Below are positions 17,789 to 26,427 of a DNA stretch of 49,022 nucleotides, piece after piece; positions within the stretch are counted from its first letter, which is position 1; the number at the start of each line of letters is the position of its first letter. The notes beneath the pieces are model-generated. The model saw only the letters and a list, made by a program, of their open reading frames with translations. It made no database searches and was not told the DNA's origin. The translations under genes and the position numbers were made by a program. The stretch is from G963677325 sp963677325 (GTDB lineage: Bacteria; Bacteroidota; Bacteroidia; Bacteroidales; Prolixibacteraceae): NCBI GenBank assembly GCA_963677325.2, contig CAXXGM010000012.1, positions 1-49,022 on the forward strand. Reading direction: 5' to 3'.

Positions 17789-19168
17789 TTATTTTTTATC
17801 CTTTTCTGCTTTATCTTCTTTTGATTGCCCGTTCCTGTTATTGCCAGGAGTATTTACATTCTTCTGTTGCGATGATTGTACCTTATTGTTTTGAGATCTT
17901 GAATTTCTCAATACCCTTTTATTTTCCGATGGATTTGCCTTCTGCGTTTGTGATGGCTGTACGTTTTGCCGATTCTCATTATTCATTTGTCTTTCATGTC
18001 TATTGTTATTCGAAGGATTTACTCTTTCTCTTTGAACAGGCTGTACCTTGTTTTCATTGTTATTCTGTTGATTATTAATCTGCCGCTCCGGTCTGTTGTT
18101 ATTTGAAGGATTTACTCTTTCTCTTTGAACAGGCTGTACCTTGTTTCCATTGGTATTCTGCTGATTATTAATCTGCCGCTCCGGTCTGTTGTTATTTGAA
18201 GGATTAACTTTTTCCTTCTGAACAGGCTTTGCATTATTCTCATTATTAATTTTTGGAATCACGGTATTGGGTTGTTGTTCCCGTCTATTGTTATTGGAGG
18301 GATTCATATTTTGTGATTTATTGGTAGCATTCCGCTCCGAAGGTCGTTTGACATCACTGACATTAACCACCCTCGATGGAACGGGTTTTTGTCCCCTGTC
18401 ATTTACTTTCTTCATTTGAGGTCTGTATATCCGTAGTTGACCATTTCTCATCTCCTGACCGGGTCTGTTGTTTTCCCGTATCGCAACAGGAGTAAGATTT
18501 CTTCCCGTAGCTCTCTGTACATCTTCCCTTCGTGGCCCTGCAACATAGGTTGTATGCCTGCTGTTATCAATATAAGTGTTGTTGATCACCACTGAATTGC
18601 GGATGATCCTGTCGTGATCGCTTCGATTGACATAATAGCGATTGATGTCAGGCCTTTCAATATCCCGGTCTCTTACAAAGATCCAATGGTCATACTGACT
18701 GTTGTATTGCCTCCCGAAACTGATAGACAGACTGATCCCCGGCTGCATTGGTTCCCATCCGTAATAACCATCAAATGATCTCCAGATTACCCATGAAGGT
18801 CCCCATTCGACATCCGGTACCCATAACCAGCCATAATAATTGTCATAATCCCACCGGCCGTAATGGAATGGTGCCCAACCCCATTCGTAATCAGAAACCC
18901 ATGTCCATCCATAGTCTGTATATATCCAATGACCGGCGGTTGAATAGGGAACAAAATCCTCTCCCTCATCAGGAAGCCACACGTAACCGTAATTGCGGTA
19001 GTCAATCCATTGCCCGTATGGGCTTAATTCATCATAGAATAATTGCAGGCTTACATAGGATTCCTGTGCCGATGCTTGTTTTGGGAATGTTCCTGAAGAT
19101 AAAATCATTGTAAACAGGATCATTAATATTTTAAAGCTTGAATTAATCCTTGATTCTAATTGTTTCAT
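17789..19168 (-). CDS. DUF6600 (YxWGxW-type) envelope protein with Asn-rich repeats
   Basis: 459 aa. A signal peptide ends about residue 34 (PKQASAQE). Residues about 45-150 are rich in W/Y/G (YGQWIDYRNYGYVWLPDEGE, DYGWTWVSDYEWGWAPFHYG), the DUF6600 signature. The rest is low-complexity and basic. It includes about three tandem 31-residue units around VNPSNNNRPERQINNQQN and ends in EDKAEKDKK. An envelope-associated, probably peptidoglycan- or surface-binding role is inferred from composition. It has shared-promoter site 2 and is divergent from an L,D-transpeptidase gene. Confidence 0.75.
   Translation of the reverse strand: MKQLESRINSSFKILMILFTMILSSGTFPKQASAQESYVSLQLFYDELSPYGQWIDYRNYGYVWLPDEGEDFVPYSTAGHWIYTDYGWTWVSDYEWGWAPFHYGRWDYDNYYGWLWVPDVEWGPSWVIWRSFDGYYGWEPMQPGISLSISFGRQYNSQYDHWIFVRDRDIERPDINRYYVNRSDHDRIIRNSVVINNTYIDNSRHTTYVAGPRREDVQRATGRNLTPVAIRENNRPGQEMRNGQLRIYRPQMKKVNDRGQKPVPSRVVNVSDVKRPSERNATNKSQNMNPSNNNRREQQPNTVIPKINNENNAKPVQKEKVNPSNNNRPERQINNQQNTNGNKVQPVQRERVNPSNNNRPERQINNQQNNNENKVQPVQRERVNPSNNNRHERQMNNENRQNVQPSQTQKANPSENKRVLRNSRSQNNKVQSSQQKNVNTPGNNRNGQSKEDKAEKDKK
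18003..18290 (-). repeat. 93-bp tandem repeats inside the DUF6600 gene
   Basis: The segment gaaggattTACTCTTTC recurs at 18012, 18105 and (diverged) 18198, a period of 93 bp or 31 codons. The first two units are almost identical at DNA level, so copy number could change in frame. Confidence 0.8.
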
Positions 19169-19239
19169 GGTATTTTGTAATTAAATTGTCTGTGCAGGGA
19201 ACAGGTTTAACAGTTGGCCTGATTTTATCTGCACTTGTT

Positions 19240-19304
19240 CAAAATTACAGAAGTATAAACCCCGAATGTTACAAAACAATTTAAACAAGTTACATCATTC
19301 ACAC
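19240..19304 (-). promoter_or_regulatory. Shared regulon promoter, site 2
   Basis: Minus strand: GTGTGAAT-G-ATGTAAC, 14 nt, TTGTAAC, 20 nt, TAATTTTG (perfect -7 box, 19240-19247), 71 nt before the DUF6600 start codon. Confidence 0.65.
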
Positions 19305-19385
19305 TTTAACTCCTAAAGTCAGCAAACCTTGAAACTTTGAACTTTTAAGTCTTGATTTTATCAATATTAAGTTACCTTTACCCCG

Positions 19386-20066
19386 ATGAGTAAAGCTATA
19401 ATTCTTCTGTTTTTTCTTCTGATCCCTGTCTTGAACAATGCAAGGGAGGCTGATTTTGACATATTTAATGAAACAAATGAAGATATTTATACTGTAGTCA
19501 AATTGGCTGAAACAGGTTTGGCAAGAGAAGTATTCCAGCTTGCAATGAAAGGTTTAAGAAAATTGGATTTTAACGGCAAATTGCACAATCCCAATATTCT
19601 AACCATTGCCGATTATTCTCAATCCGGGAATAAGAAACGTTTTTATGTAATTGATTTATTCCATAAAAAACTGCTGTTTAATACCTATGTGGCACATGGA
19701 AGAAAAACGGGGGAGGAGTATGCCAGGTATTTCTCCAACAAAGAAGGTTCTCTAAAAAGCAGCCTTGGTTTTTATGTAACAGAACAGCCTGTCCTCGGAA
19801 GCCATACGGGATTCGCATTGATGATCAATGGTGTTGAAAAAGGGATTAATGATAATGCTTTAAAGCGAGAAATTATTATTCATGCCGCCGATTATGCAAC
19901 TGAAAACTTTATCAAAAAATACGGGAGATTGGGAAGAAGTCTTGGATGCCCTGCCCTTCCGCCTGATTTAAATAAACCCATCATTGAAACCATCAAAGGA
20001 GGAACGTGTTTGTTTATTTACAATCCTGATAAAAGTTATTTAGCCAGCTCATCTTTACTTAATTAA
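19386..20066 (+). CDS. L,D-transpeptidase-like murein protein (YkuD_2 type)
   Basis: 226 aa. A signal peptide covers about residues 1-20 (IILLFFLLIPVLNNA). The catalytic part holds AHGRKTGEE, FALMINGVEKG, IIIHAADYA and the nucleophile Cys near residue 188 in GRLGRSLGCPALP. This is the family annotated as murein L,D-transpeptidase catalytic domain proteins in Bacteroidota. A role in cross-linking or editing peptidoglycan in the periplasm is expected. TACCTTTA lies 5 bp before the ATG and may be a near-consensus -7 box, so the mRNA may have almost no leader. It is divergent from the DUF6600 gene. Confidence 0.82.
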   Translation: MSKAIILLFFLLIPVLNNAREADFDIFNETNEDIYTVVKLAETGLAREVFQLAMKGLRKLDFNGKLHNPNILTIADYSQSGNKKRFYVIDLFHKKLLFNTYVAHGRKTGEEYARYFSNKEGSLKSSLGFYVTEQPVLGSHTGFALMINGVEKGINDNALKREIIIHAADYATENFIKKYGRLGRSLGCPALPPDLNKPIIETIKGGTCLFIYNPDKSYLASSSLLN

Positions 20067-20111
20067 ACCTGAGTCATCCTGCTTCGCTGTCATTAGCCTT
20101 CGGCGTCATTT

Positions 20112-20404
20112 ATGAGTAATGCAAATTAAGAGTTGAAAATATCATCTTCGATAACCTAATCTTTTAAAAAACACCTCAGTAGAGGAATTGATTTTACCCC
20201 TCCACCGACCTAATTACCTGATTAAATTAGGTAATTAGGTAAATTTTTCTCTACCGGCCATTTCTACTGAGGTGTTTTCGACAGATTAGGTTATCCATTT
20301 CTTAAATTGAACGTTTAATGAAAAAACTTTATACATAATTGGCTACAATACAAGGTCAACTTTCCAAGTTTCATTATTTTTCAACCCTTAATTCGCATGA
20401 GTAT
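20112..20404 (+). repeat. Element B, copy 1: nested palindromic element (about 290 bp)
   Basis: Four nested inverted-repeat pairs share one centre. Outer: about 20112-20139 with 20377-20403 (gagtaatgcaaattaagag, imperfect). Next: cgataacctaatc (20149) with gattaggttatc (20284). Next: acacctcagtaga (20171) with tctactgaggtgt (20263). Core: acctaattacct (20208) with aggtaattaggt (20229). The inner 147 bp recurs at 32101-32246 with strong identity. No ORF. It fills the gap between the two L,D-transpeptidase genes. Confidence 0.75.
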
Positions 20405-20410
20405 CCATAA

Positions 20411-20469
20411 AATGACTATTTAATGACTATAAATGACTATTTAATGACTATAAATGACTATTTAATGAC
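20411..20469. repeat. 21-bp tandem repeat, about 2.8 copies
   Basis: The unit AATGACTATTTAATGACTAT plus A is repeated head to tail and ends 2 bp from the stop codon of the following L,D-transpeptidase gene. Confidence 0.85.
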
Positions 20470-20471
20470 CA

Positions 20472-21746
20472 TTACTTTATTAATCCATACACATCCTGAA
20501 GAATAGTCACCTTTTTTCCTGTTACGGTTACCGGCATATAAATAATAAAAGTTGCAATTTTGTTCGGAAGCTTTATCGTATTTGATTTCGTGTTTTTCTT
20601 CCCGCCTTTTAAAGTTTCGATGTCAAGACTGCCACGAAGTAATGCATTGGCAAGTTCAAAAGGTTTTTCCAGCCTTACGCATCCATGACTTAAAAATCGT
20701 GATTCTTTAGCAAATGCGCCTTGCTGACTCGTGGCATGCAGAAATATGCTGAATGGATCCTGCAGATCAAATTTCAATACGCCTAAAGAATTATCCGAAC
20801 CGGTAGATTGACGGAAAAAATAAGGGAAATTGGTCTCATTGTATTCTTTCCAGTTTAAATCCGAATCTTCTACTACATTGCCTTTGGAATCAACCAGATC
20901 AAAATTATTCTGTTCAAGGTAGTTCTCATTCTTTTGAATCTTTGGCAAGAGTTCCTTAACTCCAATGGAATGAGGTACATTCCATTGAGGGAAGGTCACA
21001 ATATTTGTAATATAAGATGACACAGTCGGTGTCGGCTTCGTTTTCTGACCTACCACCGTTCGCATTTTAATCTTTAGCAAATCATTCAGGTAGTATCTTG
21101 CTTCAGCTGCCGGAATATTTACGATGATGTATTCAGAGGGGTGATTGGCGGAGATGTATTTCCTGTAATTCATTGCAAGAACCACCTTTTTATATTTTAA
21201 ACTATCCTTAGCCGTGATGGAGTCATCAAGGTATTTTTTCAAAACCAGGTAATCACGATCTTTACATTCAAACCGGGATACAATTTTGGAAACGGATTCC
21301 CTTGGTTTTGACTTCAGTAACTGATTGATGTAAACAGGAGTTCTTGAGGTGCTGACTTCATCATAATCAAAAACAACATCTCCTTCTTGCAACTCTTTGA
21401 TATAATTTAATACCAAACTTGTTATTAGTTGATCTGTTTTCACTTTATCAATGCTGTCCATTGCACTATGGCCGTGCAAAGCAGCGAGCAGATGATCACT
21501 TTGAAGTTTAACTGAACCAGTCCCCTGATTTTCTGATAAGCCGATATAAGTCAGCCATTCAGTGGCCCGTTCTATCCCTTTATCCGACGACAACCAATAA
21601 AGACGTTCATGTTGGATGGCGTAGAATTTTTTGACCATCGTTTCTTCTTTTGCTGACGGATTAATCGCATCAATACTGGCGGCACAACAACCAACCAGAA
21701 TAAGAGAAAAAAGAGCTTTTTTAAAAGCGCTGTACTTATTTTTCAT
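20472..21746 (-). CDS. L,D-transpeptidase, YcbB/LdtD-like
   Basis: 424 aa from MKNKYSAFKKALF. A longer frame to 21791 exists, but this start gives a normal signal peptide (ALFSLILVGCCAASIDA). The N-terminal half (about 40-230) corresponds to the scaffold and peptidoglycan-binding part of YcbB-type enzymes. The YkuD catalytic domain (about 230-400) has FPQWNVPHSIGVKELLPKI and the active-site SHGCVRLEKPFELA. It forms 3-3 cross-links in peptidoglycan in the periplasm. It lies tail-to-tail with a second, structurally different L,D-transpeptidase gene, so this is a local cell-wall remodelling cluster. Confidence 0.87.
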   Translation of the reverse strand: MKNKYSAFKKALFSLILVGCCAASIDAINPSAKEETMVKKFYAIQHERLYWLSSDKGIERATEWLTYIGLSENQGTGSVKLQSDHLLAALHGHSAMDSIDKVKTDQLITSLVLNYIKELQEGDVVFDYDEVSTSRTPVYINQLLKSKPRESVSKIVSRFECKDRDYLVLKKYLDDSITAKDSLKYKKVVLAMNYRKYISANHPSEYIIVNIPAAEARYYLNDLLKIKMRTVVGQKTKPTPTVSSYITNIVTFPQWNVPHSIGVKELLPKIQKNENYLEQNNFDLVDSKGNVVEDSDLNWKEYNETNFPYFFRQSTGSDNSLGVLKFDLQDPFSIFLHATSQQGAFAKESRFLSHGCVRLEKPFELANALLRGSLDIETLKGGKKNTKSNTIKLPNKIATFIIYMPVTVTGKKVTILQDVYGLIK

Positions 21747-21779
21747 AGATAAAAAGCCAAAGCTATTTTTAAGTGACAT

Positions 21780-21885
21780 GTAATGTTTCAACGTTTCAAT
21801 GTTCCAATTGTTTCAGATGTTTCAACTGTGTCAATGTTTTAAACACGCAACTTTTGAAACCTTGAAACTTTGAAACATTGTACTT
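21780..21885. repeat. GTTTCAA-family palindromic repeat
   Basis: Runs of tttcaatgtttcaa-type units face cttgaaactttgaaac, forming a long imperfect hairpin upstream of the L,D-transpeptidase. Related blocks occur at about 22387-22437, 26413-26478, 29800-29895, 35443-35545 and 37903-37945. Confidence 0.7.
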
Positions 21886-21891
21886 AAAAAA

Positions 21892-22095
21892 TCATCGGCG
21901 ATCATCATTGTCACGATGTTTATATTGGCCTTTGTGCAAACCGTTATCGTGCCTGTTGTTGTCATAACTCTCAATAACAACACCGGTTCTTTGGTGACGG
22001 GGAGTGCGATAACGAACAGTGCAGGAGGAAAGAAAAAATACCGACGAAATCATTATCGTAAATAGCAAACATTTAATTCTTCTTGAAGTTTCCAT
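21892..22095 (-). CDS. Small lipoprotein, function unknown
   Basis: 67 aa from METSRRIKC. The lipobox is FFLSSC with Cys near residue 25, so a lipid-anchored envelope protein is expected. The short mature part is very basic and polar (TVRYRTPRHQRTG, HDNGLHKGQYKHRDNDDRR). There is no recognisable domain. It carries shared-promoter site 3 including the +1 semi-palindrome, exactly like the small protein at 14608 and csbD, so induction by stress is inferred. Confidence 0.65.
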   Translation of the reverse strand: METSRRIKCLLFTIMISSVFFLSSCTVRYRTPRHQRTGVVIESYDNNRHDNGLHKGQYKHRDNDDRR

Positions 22096-22112
22096 CTTTT
22101 TAGTATTAAGAA

Positions 22113-22198
22113 GTGAATGATTTTTCACATAACAAAGATAGGCCCGATCAATCGGGGAAGTGTTACATAATTGCAGGGAAGGGTTACATGATTCACAC
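22113..22198 (-). promoter_or_regulatory. Shared regulon promoter, site 3 (with +1 semi-palindrome)
   Basis: Minus strand: GTGTGAAT-C-ATGTAAC, 14 nt, ATGTAAC, 21 nt, TATCTTTG (22133-22140, perfect). Four nt later comes GTGAAAAATCATTCAC (22113-22128). The start codon follows at 22095. Confidence 0.7.
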
Positions 22199-22258
22199 CT
22201 TGGATCAATTAAAAATTAAGAATGATTACTCCCTTTTCTGGCTTGTGCATTCGAGGAG

Positions 22259-22284
22259 GTTTGTTCGCTTATAAGCGAACAAAC
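22259..22284. repeat. Perfect 26-bp palindrome
   Basis: GTTTGTTCGCTTA is followed directly by its exact reverse complement. It lies about 170 bp beyond the end of the regulator/kinase operon and 60 bp upstream of site 3. It could be an operon-end hairpin or a dispersed palindrome. Confidence 0.8.
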
Positions 22285-22451
22285 TACGAATAAACTATTG
22301 ACCTGGACGGGTCATTGAGCTAAAAATTTACTGACACGCTTTATTCCGTATCCCGGGTGAGGTATCGGAAATGTGAAGATAATTCAGGTTTCAATGTTTC
22401 AAACGCTCGTGCAACCTTTGAAACTTTGGAACATATTTTTTGGTAAATACT

Positions 22452-22889
22452 TTACATCCGTTCCATGTACCAGTTTAATTCTTTTTCCAGCTTTTTGTAG
22501 TCAAAAATGGTGGAAATGGTTTTCCGCAGGCGCATAAAGGCCGTTTCGCTTTTAACCACGTAATCATAAGCCTTGTGATGCATACAGTTGACTGCCACAT
22601 CAATTTTGTCCTGTGAGGATAACATCACAACGGGAATATCCGGATTGATGGCTTTTATTTTATCCAGTGTTTCTATTCCGTCCATGGCGTTTTTTTCAAT
22701 GCCATTCAGGAAATAATCTAAAATGATTACATCGGGATTGTGCGACAGGTTCTGGATGCAGAGTTCCCCTGTTGAAAATGTCTCGATGGTCACATCGGCG
22801 GCCAGGAAAAATTCAATTTCCAGTGATTTTAAAAATAAGGCATCGTCATCTACCAGAAAAATATTTATTCTCTTATCTTCGTTATTCAT
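22452..22889 (-). CDS. Single-domain response regulator (receiver only)
   Basis: 145 aa. It is a CheY-like receiver with acidic pocket VDDD (residues 13-16), phosphoacceptor Asp58 in VIILDYFL and conserved Lys113 in YDYVVKSE. An unusual insertion NGIEKNAM follows the phosphorylation loop. There is no output domain; only about 20 residues follow the receiver. Its ATG overlaps the stop of the hybrid kinase by 4 bases, so they are translationally coupled. It probably receives phosphate from the kinase Hpt domain and acts through protein contacts. Confidence 0.88.
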   Translation of the reverse strand: MNNEDKRINIFLVDDDALFLKSLEIEFFLAADVTIETFSTGELCIQNLSHNPDVIILDYFLNGIEKNAMDGIETLDKIKAINPDIPVVMLSSQDKIDVAVNCMHHKAYDYVVKSETAFMRLRKTISTIFDYKKLEKELNWYMERM

Positions 22890-25534
22890 GAGTTGATATT
22901 GTTAATTGTTTTTAATTCTTCTTCTAATTCGTCACAGGCCTGCGAGCAAATATTTTCAAGCTGTAAAACCAGTTCTTTCATCTCATCTGTATCCTGTTGC
23001 TGTTTGGCATTCTCCTGGACTTTTTTGGCCATATTTTCATAATCTTTACTGATGCCAACAATTGAAAATGATGGGATTAATTTATGTACCGCGGCATGGA
23101 GCAAAATCCATTCTTTATCCTGGAACCCTTTTTTCATCGCTTTAACCAAAGGAGGCGTTTGCTCCAGGTAAAGAGAAATCATTTCCGTCATTAAAGAAGG
23201 TTTTGATTTTGTATGTTGTATTAAATAAGTCAAGTCAGTACATTTTGAATTTGACATTTTTCGGTCCCCTGAGCTTTTCTTAACCAATTCAACGATTTTC
23301 CGGTATAAAATCTGCTCATCAACAGGCTTGGCGATGTAATCATTCATTCCAACTGAGGTGCATTTTGCCAAATCGACGGTGGTAACGTCGGCCGTTAATG
23401 CAATAATGGGTAGATTTAAATTCATTTGGCTCCTGATGTGTTCTGTAGCTTCAAATCCATTCATCTCGGGCATTTGTAAATCCATTAAAATAATGTCATA
23501 GGAGTTATTCTGAAGCTTTTCGACCGCAATTTTCCCGTTACCGGCGATATCGCATTCAAATCCAAAGTCATCCAATACTGTTTTCATTAACAATTGGTTG
23601 AGTGAAATATCTTCAACTACCAGGACTTTAATATTCTTAATATCTGGCTCTGTTTCTGCCAATTCGGTTACTGATTCGCTTTCAAATTTTGTTTTTTGAA
23701 AAGAAAGAACAAAACTAAAGGTGGAGCCCTCATTTAATTTACTTTTTACATGAATGCTTCCGCCCTGTGATTCAACCAACTGTTTAACAATGGCCAGCCC
23801 CAGACCTGTTCCTCCATACAATCTTGAAGTATCGCTGGATGCCTGGTGAAAGTATTCAAAGATCTGATCCAGTTTGTCTTCTGCTATTCCAATTCCTGTA
23901 TCCGCTACCGAAATTTCGACGGTTGCTTTATCTTCATCTTCACTGACCAGATGAACCTGAACTTTTATTTTTCCTGTCGAGGTGAACTTGACTGCATTGC
24001 TGATCAGATTTAAAATAATCTGGTGCAATCGTACCGGATCGCCTATCAACACCTCAGGAATTTTGTTGTCGTACTCTTTGATCAGCTTTAAATTCTTTTC
24101 CTGAATTTTGGTCTCAAAAAGATGGAGCATGGCAGATATAGACAAAGCCAGTTTGAAAGGAACCTTCTCAAATACCATCTTCCCGGCATCTACTTTGGCC
24201 AGATCAAGAATGTCGTTGATCAGTACAATCAAGGCCTCACCGCTTAATTTAATGGCATCCAGGTATTCTTGCTGCTTTGCCGACAAATCCGTTTTCAACA
24301 ACACTTTTGTAAAACCGATAATCGCATTCATCGGAGTGCGGATTTCATGACTCATGTTTGACAAAAACTGCTGTTTCGCTTTCACGGCGCTTTCTGCTAT
24401 TCGTGTAGCTTCTTCGGCTTTACTTTTGGCTTCTTCGGCAATCCCCGTTGCCAATTCGGCAAACACGATCGCCTCTGTCAGGTCTGATTCAATACTTTTT
24501 TGATAGGTAAAATCCCTGGCCACGACCACTACGCCGAGGACATTCCCCAGTTCATCTTTATAAACCGATCCATTAAATAAAACATCGGTCAATTCCCCAT
24601 TTTTATGTCTAAGTGTAAGAGGGGCATCTGAAACGGATCTTTTTGCAAATACTTCCTGGTAAACCTCACGCGCTTTTTGCGGTTCGGTAAAATAATCCAG
24701 AAAATCCGTACCGGTAAGTTCACTCCTGGTAAAACCGGTAATGGTGGTTAAGGCCTCATTCATATCGGTGATCTTACCTTCAGGATTAATGGTAACCAAC
24801 GGATCATGACTGGCTTCGATCAGGCTTCTGGAATATTGAGCAGCCAGCTTTAAATTTTCGCTGATTGCTTCAAGTTCTATATTTGTAAATTCCTGTTTTT
24901 GTTTTTCCCTGATCTGGTAGTTAAGTTCTTTGTCTGCAATAATTAACTCTGCGGCGCGTTTTTCCTTCTCATTGTTTTGAAAGAGAAGTTCTTTGTTGGC
25001 AATCATTAACTCCTGGGCGCGTTTTTCTTTTTCGATATTTTGAAAGAGAAGTTCTTTATTGGCGATGACTAATTCCTGCGCACGTTTTTCCTTCTCATCA
25101 TTTTGAAATGCTAGCGCTTTGTTGGCCATTCGTAATTCCATCGCCATCTTTTGTTCGGAAATAGCTCTTGCAACTACAACAGCGCCAAGTATATTTCCTT
25201 GTTCATCTTTATAAACAGAACCATTAAATAATACATCGGTTATTTTGCTCTCCGGGTGATGAAGTGTCAGGGGAGCATTGGAAACAGATCCATTTGTAAA
25301 AATTTCCCGGTAAACTTCTCGTGCCTTTTGAGGTTCAGTAAAATAATCGGAAAAATTGGTACCGGTAAGCTGATCGCGTGTCATTCCTGTAATACTGATA
25401 GTCGCCTGGTTCATATCTGTAATCTTGCCTTCCGTGTCGATTGCAACCAGTGGATCTTTACTGGCTTCTATCAAACTTCTGGCATATAGCTGATGTGCTG
25501 ATGTGCTGATGTGCTGATGTGCTGATGTACTCAT
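22886..25534 (-). CDS. Hybrid sensor histidine kinase: PAS-coiled coil-PAS-HisKA-HATPase-REC-Hpt
   Basis: 882 aa, no membrane segment, so cytoplasmic. PAS1 is about 15-130. A helical stretch of three to four near-identical units of about 20 residues (ANKELLFQNIEKEKRAQEL type) spans 135-215. PAS2 (about 232-345) is strikingly similar to PAS1 (both have DYFTEPQKAREVY and VLFNGSVYKDE). HisKA has His396 in SNMSHEIRTPMN. HATPase is about 495-615 (NLISNAVKF, GGTGLGLAI). The receiver has Asp685 in IILMDLQMPEMNG. Hpt has His817 in LLHAAVHKL. It starts 25 bases after the AraC-type regulator stop. The only Met at the front precedes a 5 x 8-bp repeat. An in-frame TAG lies just upstream. Confidence 0.92.
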   Translation of the reverse strand: MSTSAHQHISTSAHQLYARSLIEASKDPLVAIDTEGKITDMNQATISITGMTRDQLTGTNFSDYFTEPQKAREVYREIFTNGSVSNAPLTLHHPESKITDVLFNGSVYKDEQGNILGAVVVARAISEQKMAMELRMANKALAFQNDEKEKRAQELVIANKELLFQNIEKEKRAQELMIANKELLFQNNEKEKRAAELIIADKELNYQIREKQKQEFTNIELEAISENLKLAAQYSRSLIEASHDPLVTINPEGKITDMNEALTTITGFTRSELTGTDFLDYFTEPQKAREVYQEVFAKRSVSDAPLTLRHKNGELTDVLFNGSVYKDELGNVLGVVVVARDFTYQKSIESDLTEAIVFAELATGIAEEAKSKAEEATRIAESAVKAKQQFLSNMSHEIRTPMNAIIGFTKVLLKTDLSAKQQEYLDAIKLSGEALIVLINDILDLAKVDAGKMVFEKVPFKLALSISAMLHLFETKIQEKNLKLIKEYDNKIPEVLIGDPVRLHQIILNLISNAVKFTSTGKIKVQVHLVSEDEDKATVEISVADTGIGIAEDKLDQIFEYFHQASSDTSRLYGGTGLGLAIVKQLVESQGGSIHVKSKLNEGSTFSFVLSFQKTKFESESVTELAETEPDIKNIKVLVVEDISLNQLLMKTVLDDFGFECDIAGNGKIAVEKLQNNSYDIILMDLQMPEMNGFEATEHIRSQMNLNLPIIALTADVTTVDLAKCTSVGMNDYIAKPVDEQILYRKIVELVKKSSGDRKMSNSKCTDLTYLIQHTKSKPSLMTEMISLYLEQTPPLVKAMKKGFQDKEWILLHAAVHKLIPSFSIVGISKDYENMAKKVQENAKQQQDTDEMKELVLQLENICSQACDELEEELKTINNINS
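25489..25528 (-). repeat. 5 x 8-bp microsatellite in the kinase start region
   Basis: Five perfect GCTGATGT units (plus strand) lie 4 bases inside the kinase start codon (ATG at 25532-25534) and encode the STSAHQHISTSAHQ stretch. Eight is not a multiple of three, so gain or loss of one unit puts the start codon out of frame with the 882-aa protein. Confidence 0.9.
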
Positions 25535-25559
25535 GGCATTCGTAATTCCTAATTCCTAA

Positions 25560-26129
25560 TTAATTCTCTCCAATCTCCTCAATCGGGGTGCGCCTCTTGT
25601 CTTTCAATTGTTTGAAATGAGAGGGCGAAAGTCCTGTAATTTTTTTAAACTGGTTGGATAAATGGGCAACACTGCTGTAATTCATCTTCCAGGCAATTTC
25701 TGAAATGTTCAGTTCATCATAAATGATCAGTTCTTTGATCCTTTCCACTTTATGGGAAATGATAAAATGTTCTATCGTTGTTCCCTGTATCTCCGAGAAC
25801 AAATTGGCCAGGTACGTATAATCGTGCTTTAATTTTTCACTCAAATAATCGGAAAAATTTATCTTGATCGTTTCATCTGTGTGATGGACCATTTCAATAA
25901 TGGTATTCTTAATCTTTTCTATCAGTACAGCTCTTTTATCATCCATTAACTCAAGCCCGATGGCGAGCAACGCCGTCGCTAATTGTTGCCGTTGCTCCTC
26001 TGAAATTTTCTCCATGACATCAACTTCTCCCAAATCAACCAGGATAAAATGCAGTCCGAGTTTTTTCAATTCATCCTTCACCGCCAGCTTACAACGATTG
26101 CTGACCATGTTTTTGATATAGAGTTTCAT
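25560..26129 (-). CDS. AraC-family helix-turn-helix regulator
   Basis: 189 aa. The C-terminal AraC domain (about 95-185) has the first HTH (LNISEIAWKMNYSSVAHLSN) and the second conserved FKKITGLSPSHFKQL. The N-terminal 90 residues (ISEEQRQQLATALLAIGLEL, ERAVLIEKIKNTIIEMVHH-like) are not a cupin and carry no receiver. Genes of this type often sit beside PAS-hybrid kinases in Bacteroidota. It is first in an operon with the hybrid kinase and the receiver. AraC proteins bind direct half-sites 21 bp apart next to the -35 region, the geometry of the shared promoter motif in this window. That match is suggestive only. Confidence 0.87.
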   Translation of the reverse strand: MKLYIKNMVSNRCKLAVKDELKKLGLHFILVDLGEVDVMEKISEEQRQQLATALLAIGLELMDDKRAVLIEKIKNTIIEMVHHTDETIKINFSDYLSEKLKHDYTYLANLFSEIQGTTIEHFIISHKVERIKELIIYDELNISEIAWKMNYSSVAHLSNQFKKITGLSPSHFKQLKDKRRTPIEEIGEN

Positions 26130-26427
26130 CTGTTAATAATTTGTTTTTTAATGGTCAGATGGAACTCGCCCATAATCATTCTCCTGTTTGCGAAGCAATT
26201 CACATGGCTCGTTTCATCTTACGAATTACGAATTACTAAAACGCATATTTGTTAAAGTTAGTCAATCTAAAATGCTTTCAGGCCATTATTCAGGTATATT
26301 TTAAATGAATGCAATTTTATTTTAAAAAGATCACATTAGGGATGACAAGTTTCCAACTAATTTCAGGCTGGGTATTTAAGGAAAATAGGCCGCTTATGCA
26401 GCTCCTGTTTTTCAGGGTTTCAATTTT
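26130..26427. other. Regulatory gap upstream of AraC operon
   Basis: About 300 bp with a short taatt/cgaattacg repeat but no ORF and no copy of the shared promoter motif. The regulator operon itself is therefore not an obvious member of the regulon. Confidence 0.35.
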
